Shown here: in pieces, positions 8,618 to 17,129 of the stretch
How positions within the stretch are numbered: position 1 is the first letter of the stretch
How the letters are laid out: each line of letters starts with the position of its first letter
Assembly: GCA_910584935.1 (NCBI GenBank)
Contig: CAJUDU010000007.1
Span: 1 to 64,000, forward strand
Length of the DNA: 64,000 nt
Reading direction: 5' to 3'
Source of the DNA: an uncultured Butyricicoccus sp.
Lineage (GTDB): Bacteria > Bacillota > Clostridia > Oscillospirales > Butyricicoccaceae
Position numbers and translations under genes: made by a program
Notes under the pieces: generated by a model
Told to the model about the DNA's origin: nothing
The model's database searches: none
The model's input: the letters and a program-made list of their open reading frames with translations, nothing else

Positions 8618-10738
8618 ATGAAAAAAATAATTGCACTGCTTTTATCTGGGGCGCTTATGGCAAGCACCCTGCCTGCTGCTTTTGCGGCGGACAGCGGGAT
8701 GAATACACAAGCAGAAGCGGTTACGCGCAAAGTGAAAGCCCTGTTCAATATCGGGGATGAATACACCGATTTCCAAAGTGAATATTATCAGGAACGGAAT
8801 GTGGGCACATGGGAATTGTACTGGTCAAATGAAACAGAAGGCAAAAGCCTGAGTGTTCAGGCGACGGAACAGGGCAAAGTGCTGCGCTATTCTCAAAACA
8901 GCGATGAAAAAGATCCTAACCAGCATGGTTTTTCACCGGCGCTGCCCAAAATCAGCAATGCGGCAGCTAAGCAAATGGCGCAGGAGTTTCTCTCCAAGGT
9001 GCTGACAAGTGGCGAAACGGTACAGATTGAAGAGGATGCTCTTTCCCGTTCGGGACAGGAAGTCAGCGTATCGTTTGATATCAAGTTGAATGGGATACCT
9101 TCTCCATTAAACGGCAATATGTGGATAGACAGCACAGGCATCCGGAATTTCTGGCGTGCGGACAGCAGCGCTTATATTGGCGGCGTGCCATCGGCAACGC
9201 CTTCTGTGCAGTCAGAAGAGGCACAATCCACCTTGCGCAGTGCGAGCAAACTCCGCCTGATTTACACCAGTGACCCAAACCATCAGAACAAAGAGCCCAA
9301 AAAGGGCGAAACCCAAAAGGCTGCTTTGCAATATGTACCAGTTGATTCGGATGAACGGGTTGTTGACGCAAAAAGCGGCAAGCTGATGAACCTTAGCGAG
9401 CTGGAACGGAATTATTTTACGGCAGACGCAGAAGCGGGCGTATCTGGCGGCAGTGCGAACGATGCAGCCGCAGCACCAGAAGAAAACTATGCACGGAAAT
9501 CGCTCAGCGAAGCGGAAATCAGCGGACTGGATAAGTTGAAAGATGTGATGACAGTACAGCAGATTGATTCCCGTGTCCGTTCGATGCCGGAACTGGGGCT
9601 TGCTGGCTATACACTGGCAGATTCTAACTATTCATACAACAAGGTAAAGGATACCTATACCTGCCGGCTGAGCTATAACACTGGCAAAAAAGAAGCTTAT
9701 GATTATAAATTCATTTCAGTGGACGCCAAAACTGGCGATCTGAAAAGCGTAAGCGGATTTAAAAACGGCGAACAAAAAGAGTTGGAAGCAGAAGCGGCAC
9801 AAACAAAAGCACAGGATTTCCTGAAAAAATACTTCCCAGACCATGTGGAAAAGGTTTCTTTGTACAAGGAAGAAGGCTACCGAGCTTGGAATGGCTTTGT
9901 TCTGTTGGAACGTCAGGAACAATCGGTTGCCTGCCCAGAAAACTATTATGCGATGAAATTCGACAAAGCAGACGGCACCTTGATTCAGCTTGAAAGCGCT
10001 TGGGATGAAGATATGCAGTTTGATTCCCAAGAGGGTATTATTGATATGGATGCCGCACTGGAAAGCTGGCAGAAAGCCCATCCGGTTGTTCTTGGTTATG
10101 CGGCAACGGTAGATGCTTCACAAATCCGTTATACGGAAAAATTGATGCTTGCTTATCAATATGATAAAGACAGCGGGCGTGTTTATGGCGTGGATGCAAA
10201 ATCCGGCAAAGCCCTGCGTCAAAGCTATGCCGAAGAAGACCAGATTACCTACACCGATGTTGCTGCTGATGACAAAGAAATCATGGCATTAGCAGACCTT
10301 GGGATTGGTTACAAAGGCGGTATTTTTGACAAGGCAAAAGAACTCACCCAAGCGGATATGTTGGCGCTGCTGGTTTCGGCAAATGGTTCATACTATGATT
10401 TAGCGAATGAAGATGAACTCAACCGCTTATATCAGTATGCGATTCAATTGGGTATGATTAAACGCGAACAACGCAACCCGACTGCACTTGTCACCCGAAT
10501 GGAAGTGATAAAGACAATTCTTGATATGTCGACTTATGGTCAGGCAGCAAAAATCCCGGATATTTTTACCTGCACCTTTACTGACGCAACAGATATTCCA
10601 GCAGCAGACCGCGGTTATGCCGCGATTGCGCAAGGCTTAGGGCTGGTACGCGGCGGCACAGATGGCAAATTGCTGCCAAAAACCGTTGCAACCCGCGGAC
10701 AGCTTGCAATTATTTTCTACAACTTCATGAACCGCTAA
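8618..10738 (+). CDS. YcdB/YcdC-like secreted protein with C-terminal SLH repeats
   Basis: Secreted, wall-associated protein of 706 aa. It has a signal peptide (residues 1-24, ending AFA-A), a long region at about 40-510 of repeated alpha/beta units of the YcdB/YcdC (PepSY-like) type, recognisable by recurring 'AKQMAQEFL' and 'AAQTKAQDFLKKYFPD' helices and 'VDAKSGK' turns, and a C-terminal SLH region (about 545-706). The SLH repeats are diverged; the last (GYAAIAQGLGLVRGG) is the clearest. Family members are thought to act as extracellular inhibitors or chaperones, but no function is proven. The start at 618-coordinate ATG (8618) follows GGGAG by 8 bp; earlier in-frame codons lack spacing. 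It is divergent from the M60-SLH operon, with which it shares wall localisation. Confidence 0.8.
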   Translation: MKKIIALLLSGALMASTLPAAFAADSGMNTQAEAVTRKVKALFNIGDEYTDFQSEYYQERNVGTWELYWSNETEGKSLSVQATEQGKVLRYSQNSDEKDPNQHGFSPALPKISNAAAKQMAQEFLSKVLTSGETVQIEEDALSRSGQEVSVSFDIKLNGIPSPLNGNMWIDSTGIRNFWRADSSAYIGGVPSATPSVQSEEAQSTLRSASKLRLIYTSDPNHQNKEPKKGETQKAALQYVPVDSDERVVDAKSGKLMNLSELERNYFTADAEAGVSGGSANDAAAAPEENYARKSLSEAEISGLDKLKDVMTVQQIDSRVRSMPELGLAGYTLADSNYSYNKVKDTYTCRLSYNTGKKEAYDYKFISVDAKTGDLKSVSGFKNGEQKELEAEAAQTKAQDFLKKYFPDHVEKVSLYKEEGYRAWNGFVLLERQEQSVACPENYYAMKFDKADGTLIQLESAWDEDMQFDSQEGIIDMDAALESWQKAHPVVLGYAATVDASQIRYTEKLMLAYQYDKDSGRVYGVDAKSGKALRQSYAEEDQITYTDVAADDKEIMALADLGIGYKGGIFDKAKELTQADMLALLVSANGSYYDLANEDELNRLYQYAIQLGMIKREQRNPTALVTRMEVIKTILDMSTYGQAAKIPDIFTCTFTDATDIPAADRGYAAIAQGLGLVRGGTDGKLLPKTVATRGQLAIIFYNFMNR

Positions 10739-10761
10739 GAGTCTTACACAGACGGTGCCAA

Positions 10762-10816
10762 AGAGGGAAGGGAAACCCATGGTTCCCTTCCCTCTCTGGA
10801 CTCTCTCATCCCTCCT
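10762..10816 (-). repeat. Dispersed intergenic repeat, copy 1
   Basis: A 13-bp hairpin (AGAGGGAAGGGAA and its complement) flanked by a stretch which, read on the minus strand, matches 34721-34753 over about 30 bases (GGGATGAG, AGAGTCCAGAGAGGG, AAGGGAAC) with two single-base indels. Confidence 0.6.
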
Positions 10817-11174
10817 TTGCGTCAGCCCTACGCCATTTTCCCCAGTCGGGGAAAATGGCTACCCGGGCTGGATTGTTCATGCGGGCATATGACAATAGGT
10901 TTTGGTGCAGGGTGTTTGCGAAATGGTTGGGAATGTAGGAGTTGTGGTGAGTTTTACGAAACGTTTATCGTTTGTGTGATAGTTTGGATTTGAGGGACGG
11001 CATGAAGCTCTTTCCGCCGTGGGTGTTCGCATGGTGCCTGCGGATGGGGGCTTTTGGGCTGAGCGGCGGCGGCGCCTAGACACTTCTACCAGTCTGACGC
11101 CGCCGCCCCCGGCTGGTTTCCGTTTCTGCGTTGCTGCGCGGTTTCTGCGGATATCATTTTTAAGTTTTTGCAAA

Positions 11175-11220
11175 AAAATTAGCACTTTCGGGAATCCTGG
11201 ATTCAGAAAGTGCTAATTTT
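11175..11220. terminator. Perfect 15-bp hairpin, likely terminator
   Basis: AAAATTAGCACTTTC (11175-11189) pairs with GAAAGTGCTAATTTT (11206-11220). It separates the repeat-rich region from the promoter of the GntR operon. Confidence 0.55.
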
Positions 11221-11286
11221 ATGCGTTTCATTTCCAAAAAAAATTAGAAAGTTTTTTGCGGCAGGAAAAATTTTTTTGAAAAATGC

Positions 11287-11315
11287 TTGACAAATCAATT
11301 GTATGATTGTATTAT
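11287..11315 (+). promoter_or_regulatory. Promoter of the GntR-ABC operon
   Basis: Consensus TTGACA (11287-11292), 17-bp spacer, TATTAT (11310-11315). Confidence 0.8.
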
Positions 11316-11344
11316 TGTATCAAGCACTTAGTACAATGATACAA
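11315..11344 (+). promoter_or_regulatory. Candidate GntR operator
   Basis: TTGTATCA (11315-11322) and TGATACAA (11337-11344) are perfect 8-bp inverted arms, starting at the -10 box and running over the transcription start. Position and symmetry fit autorepression by the first gene of the operon. Confidence 0.6.
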
Positions 11345-11360
11345 CAAAGGAGGAATGGTT

Positions 11361-11729
11361 ATGGCATGGAAATTCACCGAGGATCGCCCGATTTGGATTC
11401 AGCTAACAGAACAGCTTACCTTGCGCATTGTATCCGGTGTATATGCGCCAGGGGCAGCCGTCCCGGCGGTGCGGACGCTGGCGGCGGAAGCCGGCGTCAA
11501 TCCCAATACCATGCAGCGGGCACTCAGCGAACTGGAAAACCGTGCGTTGGTGGAAACCCGCAGGACTGCCGGGCGAACAGTGACCGAAGAATTAACCCTT
11601 ATACAGCAAGTGCGGCATGAACTCGCCCGGGGGCGCATACAGGAGTTTTTAACTTCTATGCGGGCGCTTGGCTATACAGAAGAACAGGCACGGGCATTGT
11701 TTGCCGAGTGGAAGGAGGAAATATCATGA
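11361..11729 (+). CDS. GntR-family (YtrA subfamily) transcriptional regulator
   Basis: Short DNA-binding repressor, 122 aa. The N-terminal winged helix-turn-helix is seen in PIWIQLTEQL, GAAVPAVRTLAAEAGVNPNT and ALSELENRALVETRR (about residues 8-75); the short C-terminal helical tail is typical of the YtrA subgroup, which controls linked ABC transporters. The ATG at 11361 is chosen because AAAGGAGG ends 7 bp before it, while the ATG at 11355 lies too close. Its stop overlaps the start of the ABC ATPase by 4 bp. A perfect dyad over the promoter start is its likely operator. The ligand is unknown; YtrA relatives respond to cell-wall-active compounds. Confidence 0.85.
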   Translation: MAWKFTEDRPIWIQLTEQLTLRIVSGVYAPGAAVPAVRTLAAEAGVNPNTMQRALSELENRALVETRRTAGRTVTEELTLIQQVRHELARGRIQEFLTSMRALGYTEEQARALFAEWKEEIS

Positions 11730-12433
11730 ATGAACAACTGATTGTTGCAAGGGGGCTTACCAAGGTTTATGGCGTGAAACCTGCCCTCGACCATATTGAT
11801 TTAACCATAGGCAGCGGACGTATTGTTGGTTTGCTTGGGCCAAATGGTTCGGGGAAAACAACCTTTATCAAATTGCTTTGTGGGCTGATCCAGCCAACTT
11901 TGGGGATGCTGCAAATTGATGGCGCTGCACCAGGGGTACACAGCAAAAGTGTGATTTCTTATCTGCCTGACCGGATGTATTTTGCCGATTGGATGAAAAC
12001 CTGCGACTTGATTGATTTTTTTGCGGATTTTTACAGCGATTTCGACCGGAAAAAGGCAATGGAAATGTTTTCGGCATTATCCATTGGACCAAATGACCGC
12101 ATTAAAACCATGTCAAAAGGCACACGTGAAAAAGCACAGCTTGCCCTCATCATGAGTCGCAAAGCCATGCTGTATTTGCTGGATGAACCCATTGCTGGGG
12201 TAGATCCTGCTGCACGGGACTTTATCCTGAACACCATTTTGACAAACTATAATGAAGATGGCACCGTAATGCTTTCTACCCATTTGATTGCGGATATTGA
12301 ACGGGTATTGGATGAGGCAATTTTCCTGCAAAATGGCAAAGTCGTGCGGCATGATACCGTTGATAATATCCGTGAGAATGAAGGGAAATCCGTGGATCAG
12401 TTATTCCGTGAGATTTTTGCCTATGGCGTTTGA
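11726..12433 (+). CDS. ABC transporter ATP-binding protein
   Basis: Cytoplasmic ATPase of an export-type ABC system, 235 aa. Walker A is GPNGSGKTT (about residue 39), the signature is degenerate (MSKGTREKAQ in place of LSGGQ), Walker B is MLYLLDEP, and the H-loop is LSTHL. This divergence is common in the YtrB/EcsA-like subfamily paired with short GntR regulators. The start at 11726 overlaps the regulator stop (ATGA) and is preceded by GGAAGGAGG. The membrane partner follows 23 bp downstream. The transported substrate is not evident. Confidence 0.88.
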   Translation: MNEQLIVARGLTKVYGVKPALDHIDLTIGSGRIVGLLGPNGSGKTTFIKLLCGLIQPTLGMLQIDGAAPGVHSKSVISYLPDRMYFADWMKTCDLIDFFADFYSDFDRKKAMEMFSALSIGPNDRIKTMSKGTREKAQLALIMSRKAMLYLLDEPIAGVDPAARDFILNTILTNYNEDGTVMLSTHLIADIERVLDEAIFLQNGKVVRHDTVDNIRENEGKSVDQLFREIFAYGV

Positions 12434-12456
12434 CAGAAAAAGGGGGCATATTCCTA

Positions 12457-13329
12457 ATGCTAAAAAAACTTTGCAAATATGAATTTAAGTCCATTATGCG
12501 GACTTTATTGCCGATTTATTTGGCAGTCATTGCGGTATCGCTGATTAATGCCGTATCTTTGGGGCTTTCTTCTGGTCCTTTCACAAACAACGATATCCAG
12601 ATTTTTGATGGCACGATACTATATTGGATTTTAGGTCTGATGCAGCTTGTGGTTGGGTTTGCATATTTTGCTGTGTTGGTGGCGCTGTTTGTGCTGACAA
12701 TGGTTGTCATTTTACAGCGGTTTTATAAAGGCTTGCTTTGCGATGAAGGTTATTTGATGTTCACCCTGCCGGTGAAAACCTGGCAGCTTATCACAGCAAA
12801 AGGCATTGCGGCATTTGTCATGTCTATTTTGAGCACCATTACAGCGGTACTTTCAATCTTTATCTTGGCGATTGGCCTTTCTGGAATCAGTTGGATAAGC
12901 GGCTTATTTGATTTCCAAGGCTGGGTACAATTTTTCAAAGCACTAAGCAAGGCAGTTCCCGGCTGGCCATTTTATGGTTTACTGTTGCTGGTTGTTCTCA
13001 TTGCCAGTGGGCTTTCAAGCCTTTACCAAATGTACTGCGCTATGGCAATTGGGCATTTGGCGCATAAACACCGTATCTTAATGTCTGTAGCGGCATATAT
13101 CGCAATCAATATGGTGTTTAGCTTTATTGGTGGGCTGCTGATGATTCTGATTGGAGAAACTGATGGTTTTGGCATCCTGCAAATCCTTGGACGTATGAGC
13201 TATGTACAGGCATATCACACTGGTATGTGCATTCTCTTGTTTGGGATGTTGTTTCTTAGTTTGGTACAGCTTGCAGTATTCTTTTTTGGCACCGAACGCA
13301 TTCTTTCCCGAAAACTGAATTTGGAATAA
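12457..13329 (+). CDS. ABC transporter membrane subunit
   Basis: Permease partner of the preceding ATPase, 290 aa, with about six hydrophobic segments (around residues 15-35, 55-85, 110-140, 170-190, 215-240, 255-280). The start at ATG 12457 follows AGGGGG by 10 bp; an earlier in-frame TTG at 12430 lies inside the ATPase gene. No family motif beyond ABC-2-like topology is visible. The operon ends at a strong terminator. Confidence 0.8.
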   Translation: MLKKLCKYEFKSIMRTLLPIYLAVIAVSLINAVSLGLSSGPFTNNDIQIFDGTILYWILGLMQLVVGFAYFAVLVALFVLTMVVILQRFYKGLLCDEGYLMFTLPVKTWQLITAKGIAAFVMSILSTITAVLSIFILAIGLSGISWISGLFDFQGWVQFFKALSKAVPGWPFYGLLLLVVLIASGLSSLYQMYCAMAIGHLAHKHRILMSVAAYIAINMVFSFIGGLLMILIGETDGFGILQILGRMSYVQAYHTGMCILLFGMLFLSLVQLAVFFFGTERILSRKLNLE

Positions 13330-13378
13330 TTCTGATGGCAATATAAAAAAAACGGCGTGGATGATAAGTTTATGGCGG

Positions 13379-13429
13379 CAGCAAAACAGCCGGACAGTGA
13401 AAAAACTGTCCGGCTGCTGCTGTTTTTTT
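13379..13429. terminator. Strong bidirectional terminator
   Basis: AGCCGGACAGT (13388-13398) pairs with ACTGTCCGGCT (13405-13415), extended by CAGC/GCTG, with a T run. It separates the converging ABC operon and desulfoferrodoxin gene. Confidence 0.85.
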
Positions 13430-13811
13430 AGAGAATGGTGCGCCATAAACCGTGCAAATTGCAATACGCATAAGCCGCTACAGGCTTATCATCATACAGC
13501 GCAAAAACGGCTTCCGGCTTTTCGCCTGGCAGTAATGCTTTTCGCTGGCCGCCTTTGGCGGTCTGCAAGTAAATCCATGAAATAGAGTGCTCTTCCTGCA
13601 TCGGGTGTGCCGCTGAACCAACACAAACTGTTACCTTGTCCCCATCCACAGTGACAACCGGCACGTGTTTTTCTTGGGCGGCATCTGTGCTGCCTGGTTC
13701 CAGCGTTTCCATCTTTTGTCCACAGCACATCATCGGGACGCCAGCGTCATGGATTAACCCTGCCAAATTGCCGCAATGGCTGCATACAACAAATCTTGGA
13801 TCTTGTGACAT
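13428..13811 (-). CDS. Desulfoferrodoxin / superoxide reductase
   Basis: Non-haem iron protein that reduces superoxide to peroxide in anaerobes. The N-terminal desulforedoxin-like centre shows CSHCG (residues 10-14) and CCG (about 29-31), giving the four-cysteine iron site. The superoxide reductase domain shows KHVPVV (His near 48), AHPM...EHSI (His near 68 and 74) and a C-terminal Cys-Asn-x-His-Gly (CNLHG), the ligands of the Fe(His)4Cys site. At 127 aa it is normal length. It lies near a ferritin-like gene on the same strand, so both may serve oxygen and iron defence. A well-placed AGGAGG precedes the start. Confidence 0.93.
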   Translation of the reverse strand: MSQDPRFVVCSHCGNLAGLIHDAGVPMMCCGQKMETLEPGSTDAAQEKHVPVVTVDGDKVTVCVGSAAHPMQEEHSISWIYLQTAKGGQRKALLPGEKPEAVFALYDDKPVAAYAYCNLHGLWRTIL

Positions 13812-13869
13812 TGTTTATTCCTCCTGTTTTCTAATTTCCTTTATCATAACCCCATTCACCTATCCAAAG

Positions 13870-13928
13870 CAAGCTTTTTTATCAAAAAAGCTTGTATCAT
13901 GGGAGTGCAGAGGGGCAATGCCCCTCTG
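13870..13928. repeat. Intergenic hairpins of a repeat-like type
   Basis: CAAGCTTTTTT (13870-13880) faces AAAAAAGCTTG (13884-13894), and CAGAGGGGC (13909-13917) faces GCCCCTCTG (13920-13928). Similar G-rich hairpins occur at 34.7 kb and 62.9 kb. Confidence 0.5.
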
Positions 13929-13996
13929 GCGCTGTCCGCGGCGGACCGCGCCCCGCGTAGGGGGTACTATGTTAATATTTCCCGCTGGCGGTGAAA

Positions 13997-14506
13997 TTAT
14001 TCTAGCTCACTCAATGTGCGCTGGAATAATTCAATATGATGCACTTCATCTTGCACAATGCGTTCCATTAACGCTTTGGGTGCGCCCTCCATACGACCGG
14101 CAATTTGCTGGTAGGTTTGCACGGCTTGCCGTTCCCCTGCAATGGCTCGGCGCAGCATCGCACGGAGATCCCCACCATAGTTTACATAGCCCGATGACCA
14201 CCAAAATGCCCGGTTGCCCCGGTAGCTGAGCAGCCGCGGATCACCGCCAAATTGCAGGATAAGCTGCCCTAACTTGCGTAAATGTAACATTTCAGTTTGG
14301 GATACACACGCAAATAAATCCGAAATTTCAGTTTCACCCGCCTGCTGTGCCCGTAAACTGTCATAAAAATACTGCACAATATTGGTAAGTTCGCCCCCTT
14401 GTCCCGCGTAAACCTCAAATAATATCCGCACCAGCCCGCGGTCTGGTTTTTGCACGCCGACTTCTGGCCATGGTTCCATCAACATATTATACACACATTT
14501 ATTCAC
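13997..14506 (-). CDS. Ferritin-like di-iron protein
   Basis: A 169-aa four-helix protein. Two Glu-x2-His type half-sites are visible: EMLHLRKLG (about residue 72-80) and DEVHHIELF (about 153-161), with further Glu residues at GELTNIVQ and AGERQAV, which fits the ferritin-like/rubrerythrin or CotJC-type carboxylate bridged di-iron fold. It probably handles iron or peroxide. The start is a GTG at 14506, 8 nt after AGGAGG. It is followed downstream, after a repeat-bearing gap of 185 bp, by the desulfoferrodoxin gene. Exact subfamily is uncertain. Confidence 0.75.
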   Translation of the reverse strand: MNKCVYNMLMEPWPEVGVQKPDRGLVRILFEVYAGQGGELTNIVQYFYDSLRAQQAGETEISDLFACVSQTEMLHLRKLGQLILQFGGDPRLLSYRGNRAFWWSSGYVNYGGDLRAMLRRAIAGERQAVQTYQQIAGRMEGAPKALMERIVQDEVHHIELFQRTLSELE

Positions 14507-14628
14507 AGCGAAATCCTCCTTTTGCCTTTGTCAACAGCTTATGCACAAGATTATCACAAGGCTACTGTCTGCTGTTTAGAAAATCAATATTACTTTTCGT
14601 ATAATCTGCCGAAAGCCGCTCAGCCCGC

Positions 14629-14657
14629 TTGACAAGCCCGTCGAAACAGGCTACAAT
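14629..14657 (+). promoter_or_regulatory. Promoter of the anaerobic RNR operon
   Basis: TTGACA (14629-14634), 17-bp spacer, TACAAT (14652-14657); start near 14664, giving a leader of about 115 nt. Confidence 0.8.
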
Positions 14658-14695
14658 ACTAAGTACAGCTTGCCTGATGCCCTATATATTGTGCG
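14651..14695 (+). promoter_or_regulatory. Candidate paired NrdR boxes
   Basis: Two AT-rich 16-bp sites, 14651-14666 (core ACAATACTAAGTA) and 14680-14695 (core CTATATATTGTG), start 29 bp apart. The second resembles the NrdR consensus well, the first only partly. One overlaps the -10 box and the other the early transcript, a standard arrangement for repression of RNR genes by NrdR. Confidence 0.5.
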
Positions 14696-14710
14696 GTGGG
14701 CAAGCTGTAC
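14663..14710 (+). other. 12-bp hairpin at the 5' end of the nrdD mRNA
   Basis: GTACAGCTTGCC (14663-14674) and GGCAAGCTGTAC (14699-14710) are perfect inverted arms around a 24-nt loop that includes the second NrdR-like box. It begins at the predicted transcription start. Confidence 0.6.
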
Positions 14711-14778
14711 CCACGAAATTTTGTAAAAATTCTATGAACACCTATTTTGCATATTCATCGGAGGTGAAGTGCGGCAAA

Positions 14779-17121
14779 ATGATAAAACAGATTGTCAAAC
14801 GTGATGGCCGGACAGTTGCCTTTGAGCCGGATAAAATCGCAGACGCCATTTTCAAAGCGGCACAGGCGTCTGGCGGGCGTGACTACGATATGGCTACCGC
14901 CCTTGCAGGGCAGGTCGAAAACGCCTTAGAGGCTGCCTCATTGACCTGTCCGACCGTGGAGCAGGTACAAGATGTTGTGGAAAAGGTTCTTGTCAAAAGC
15001 GGCCATGCACGCACAGCAAAAAAATATATCCTTTACCGCGATGAACGCACCCGCGTGCGTGAGATGAATACCCGCCTGATGAAAGTTTATGAGGACTTAA
15101 CTTTCAAATCGTCGCTTGAAAATGATGTAAAACGTGAAAACGCAAACATCGACGGTGACACCGCAATGGGCACAATGTTAAAATATGGGTCAGAGGGTGC
15201 CAAGCAGTTTTATGAAATGTTCATCCTTGACCCCAGGCATTCCGAAGCCCATCGCGAAGGAGATATCCATATTCACGATTTGGATTTCCTGACACTCACA
15301 ACCACTTGCTGTCAGATTGATTTGCTGAAATTATTCCACGATGGGTTTTCCACAGGGCATGGCTTTTTGCGCGAACCCAATGATATCCGCTCCTATTCGG
15401 CGCTGGCGTGTATCGCGATTCAATCCAACCAAAATGACCAGCACGGCGGGCAAAGTGTACCCAATTTTGATTATTCTATGGCGCCTGGCGTCAAAAAGAC
15501 ATTCCGTCGCGCATTTACCAATAATTTGACCAAAGCATTGGAAATTTACCTTGACCAGGAAGATGGCGAGCTGATGAGCAAGGCAGTGGTCAGCCGTTGT
15601 GAAAAGGAAACCGGTAAATGGGCGGATTTCGCCGGGGAAAACGGCTTTGACCAGACTGTGCGCACCGCGCTTTGTGAACAGATGGAAGAACCCCTTGCAG
15701 ATAAAGTATTGCGCTTTGTGCGCAAATATGCCGTCAAAGAAACCCGCCGCGCTACATTCCAAGCAATGGAAGCGCTTGTACATAACCTTAACACCATGCA
15801 CTCCCGTGCCGGTGCGCAAATTCCTTTTTCTTCCCTTAATTATGGCACGGATACTTCTGCCGAAGGGCGGCTTGCCATGGAATGCCTGATGCTTGCGACC
15901 GAAGCAGGGCTTGGTAATGGTGAAACTTCTATTTTCCCCATCCATATTTTCAAGGTGAAAGAAGGCATAAATTTCAATCCCGGCGAGCCAAACTATGATT
16001 TATTCCAACTTGCTATGCGGGTTTCCGCTAAGCGGATGTTCCCGAATTTTTCATTTTTAGACGCGCCCTACAATTTCCAGTATTATAAGCCGGGGCATCC
16101 TGAAACCGAATGTGCCTATATGGGCTGCCGTACCCGCGTGATCGGCAACCATTATGACCCCAGCCGTGAGATTGTCAATGGGCGCGGCAATTTGAGTTTT
16201 ACTTCCATTAACTTGCCCCGTATTGCAATCCGTGCTCACGGCGATATCAATTTCTTTTTTGAAGACCTCGACCGCAAAATTGATTTGGTAATAGATCAGC
16301 TTTTGGCACGCTTTAAGATCCAGTGCCAGAAAAAAGTACGCAATTACCCATTTCTGATGGGTGAAGGCATTTGGATTGATTCCGAAAAGTTAGACCCGGA
16401 TGACCTTGTAGGTCCTGTATTGGGGCATGGCACATTAACTTGTGGGTTTATTGGTTTGGCAGAATGCCTGAAAGCGCTGATTGGCGCCCATCATGGCGAA
16501 TCTGAAGAAGCACAAAACCTTGGGCTGGAGATCATTGGGCATATGCGGGAACGCATGGATCGTGCTTCCCAGCAGCACCATTTGAATTTTTCACTTATTG
16601 CGACCCCTGCCGAAGGCTTATCCGGACGGTTTGTCAAACTCGACCGCGAACGCTATGGACGCATTGATGGCGTCACCGACCGTGATTATTATACTAACTC
16701 ATTCCATGTACCGGTTTATTTCCCAATTGGTGCGTTTGAAAAAATCCGCCGCGAAGCCCCTTACCATGCGCTGACAAATGGCGGGCATATCAGTTATGTA
16801 GAACTCGACGGCGACCCGACGCAAAACCTCGAAGCGTTTGAACAGATTGTCCGTTATATGAAAGAAACTGGCATCGGTTATGGCGCAATCAATCACCCGA
16901 TTGACCGCGACCCGGTATGTGGCTATACCGGTATCATTGGCGACACCTGCCCGCGCTGCGGGCGGCGCGAAGGCGAAGGCGTCCCGTTGGTGAAATTGCG
17001 GAAATTAGGGCTTTATAAGCAAATGAATAGTATGACCATTGGATATCATGGTGACCCGGCAGAAGAAGCTGACCGGCTACCAAATCCATTGGATGACGGG
17101 CAACATGAAAAAAAGGAGTAA
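14779..17121 (+). CDS. nrdD: Class III anaerobic ribonucleoside-triphosphate reductase, large part
   Basis: Reduces ribonucleoside triphosphates to deoxy forms by radical chemistry in anaerobic cells. An N-terminal ATP-cone occupies about residues 1-95 (starting MIKQIVKRDGR), then the ten-stranded barrel with the catalytic cysteine region. Near the C terminus are VCGYTG and CPRCG, part of the zinc site. The expected glycyl-radical motif (R-x-x-GYL) is absent: after CPRCG the protein ends in an unrelated acidic tail. That motif is instead encoded in the next ORF. Start at 14779 matches the family N terminus; GGAGGT lies 14 bp upstream, a little far, and an in-frame GTG at 14764 is possible. 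Operon with the radical subunit and nrdG. Confidence 0.92.
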   Translation: MIKQIVKRDGRTVAFEPDKIADAIFKAAQASGGRDYDMATALAGQVENALEAASLTCPTVEQVQDVVEKVLVKSGHARTAKKYILYRDERTRVREMNTRLMKVYEDLTFKSSLENDVKRENANIDGDTAMGTMLKYGSEGAKQFYEMFILDPRHSEAHREGDIHIHDLDFLTLTTTCCQIDLLKLFHDGFSTGHGFLREPNDIRSYSALACIAIQSNQNDQHGGQSVPNFDYSMAPGVKKTFRRAFTNNLTKALEIYLDQEDGELMSKAVVSRCEKETGKWADFAGENGFDQTVRTALCEQMEEPLADKVLRFVRKYAVKETRRATFQAMEALVHNLNTMHSRAGAQIPFSSLNYGTDTSAEGRLAMECLMLATEAGLGNGETSIFPIHIFKVKEGINFNPGEPNYDLFQLAMRVSAKRMFPNFSFLDAPYNFQYYKPGHPETECAYMGCRTRVIGNHYDPSREIVNGRGNLSFTSINLPRIAIRAHGDINFFFEDLDRKIDLVIDQLLARFKIQCQKKVRNYPFLMGEGIWIDSEKLDPDDLVGPVLGHGTLTCGFIGLAECLKALIGAHHGESEEAQNLGLEIIGHMRERMDRASQQHHLNFSLIATPAEGLSGRFVKLDRERYGRIDGVTDRDYYTNSFHVPVYFPIGAFEKIRREAPYHALTNGGHISYVELDGDPTQNLEAFEQIVRYMKETGIGYGAINHPIDRDPVCGYTGIIGDTCPRCGRREGEGVPLVKLRKLGLYKQMNSMTIGYHGDPAEEADRLPNPLDDGQHEKKE

Positions 17122-17129
17122 GATAAACG

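Larger units (their letters stand above)
10739..11286. other. Gene-free stretch rich in inverted repeats
   Basis: I find no convincing gene. It holds four perfect inverted repeats: 10762-10774 with 10783-10795 (13 bp), a GCCATTTTCCCC stem around 10831-10858, a GC stem at 11065-11074 with 11098-11107 (10 bp, GGC repeats), and AT-rich arms at 11175-11189 with 11206-11220 (15 bp). The first probably terminates the upstream SLH gene; the last has T runs on both sides and may be a terminator. Part of the first element recurs near 34.7 kb. Confidence 0.6.

Noticed and set aside
15331..15945. Antisense ORF of 204 codons over nrdD
   Set aside because: A shadow of the highly conserved nrdD frame, Cys/Phe-rich with no recognisable domain.
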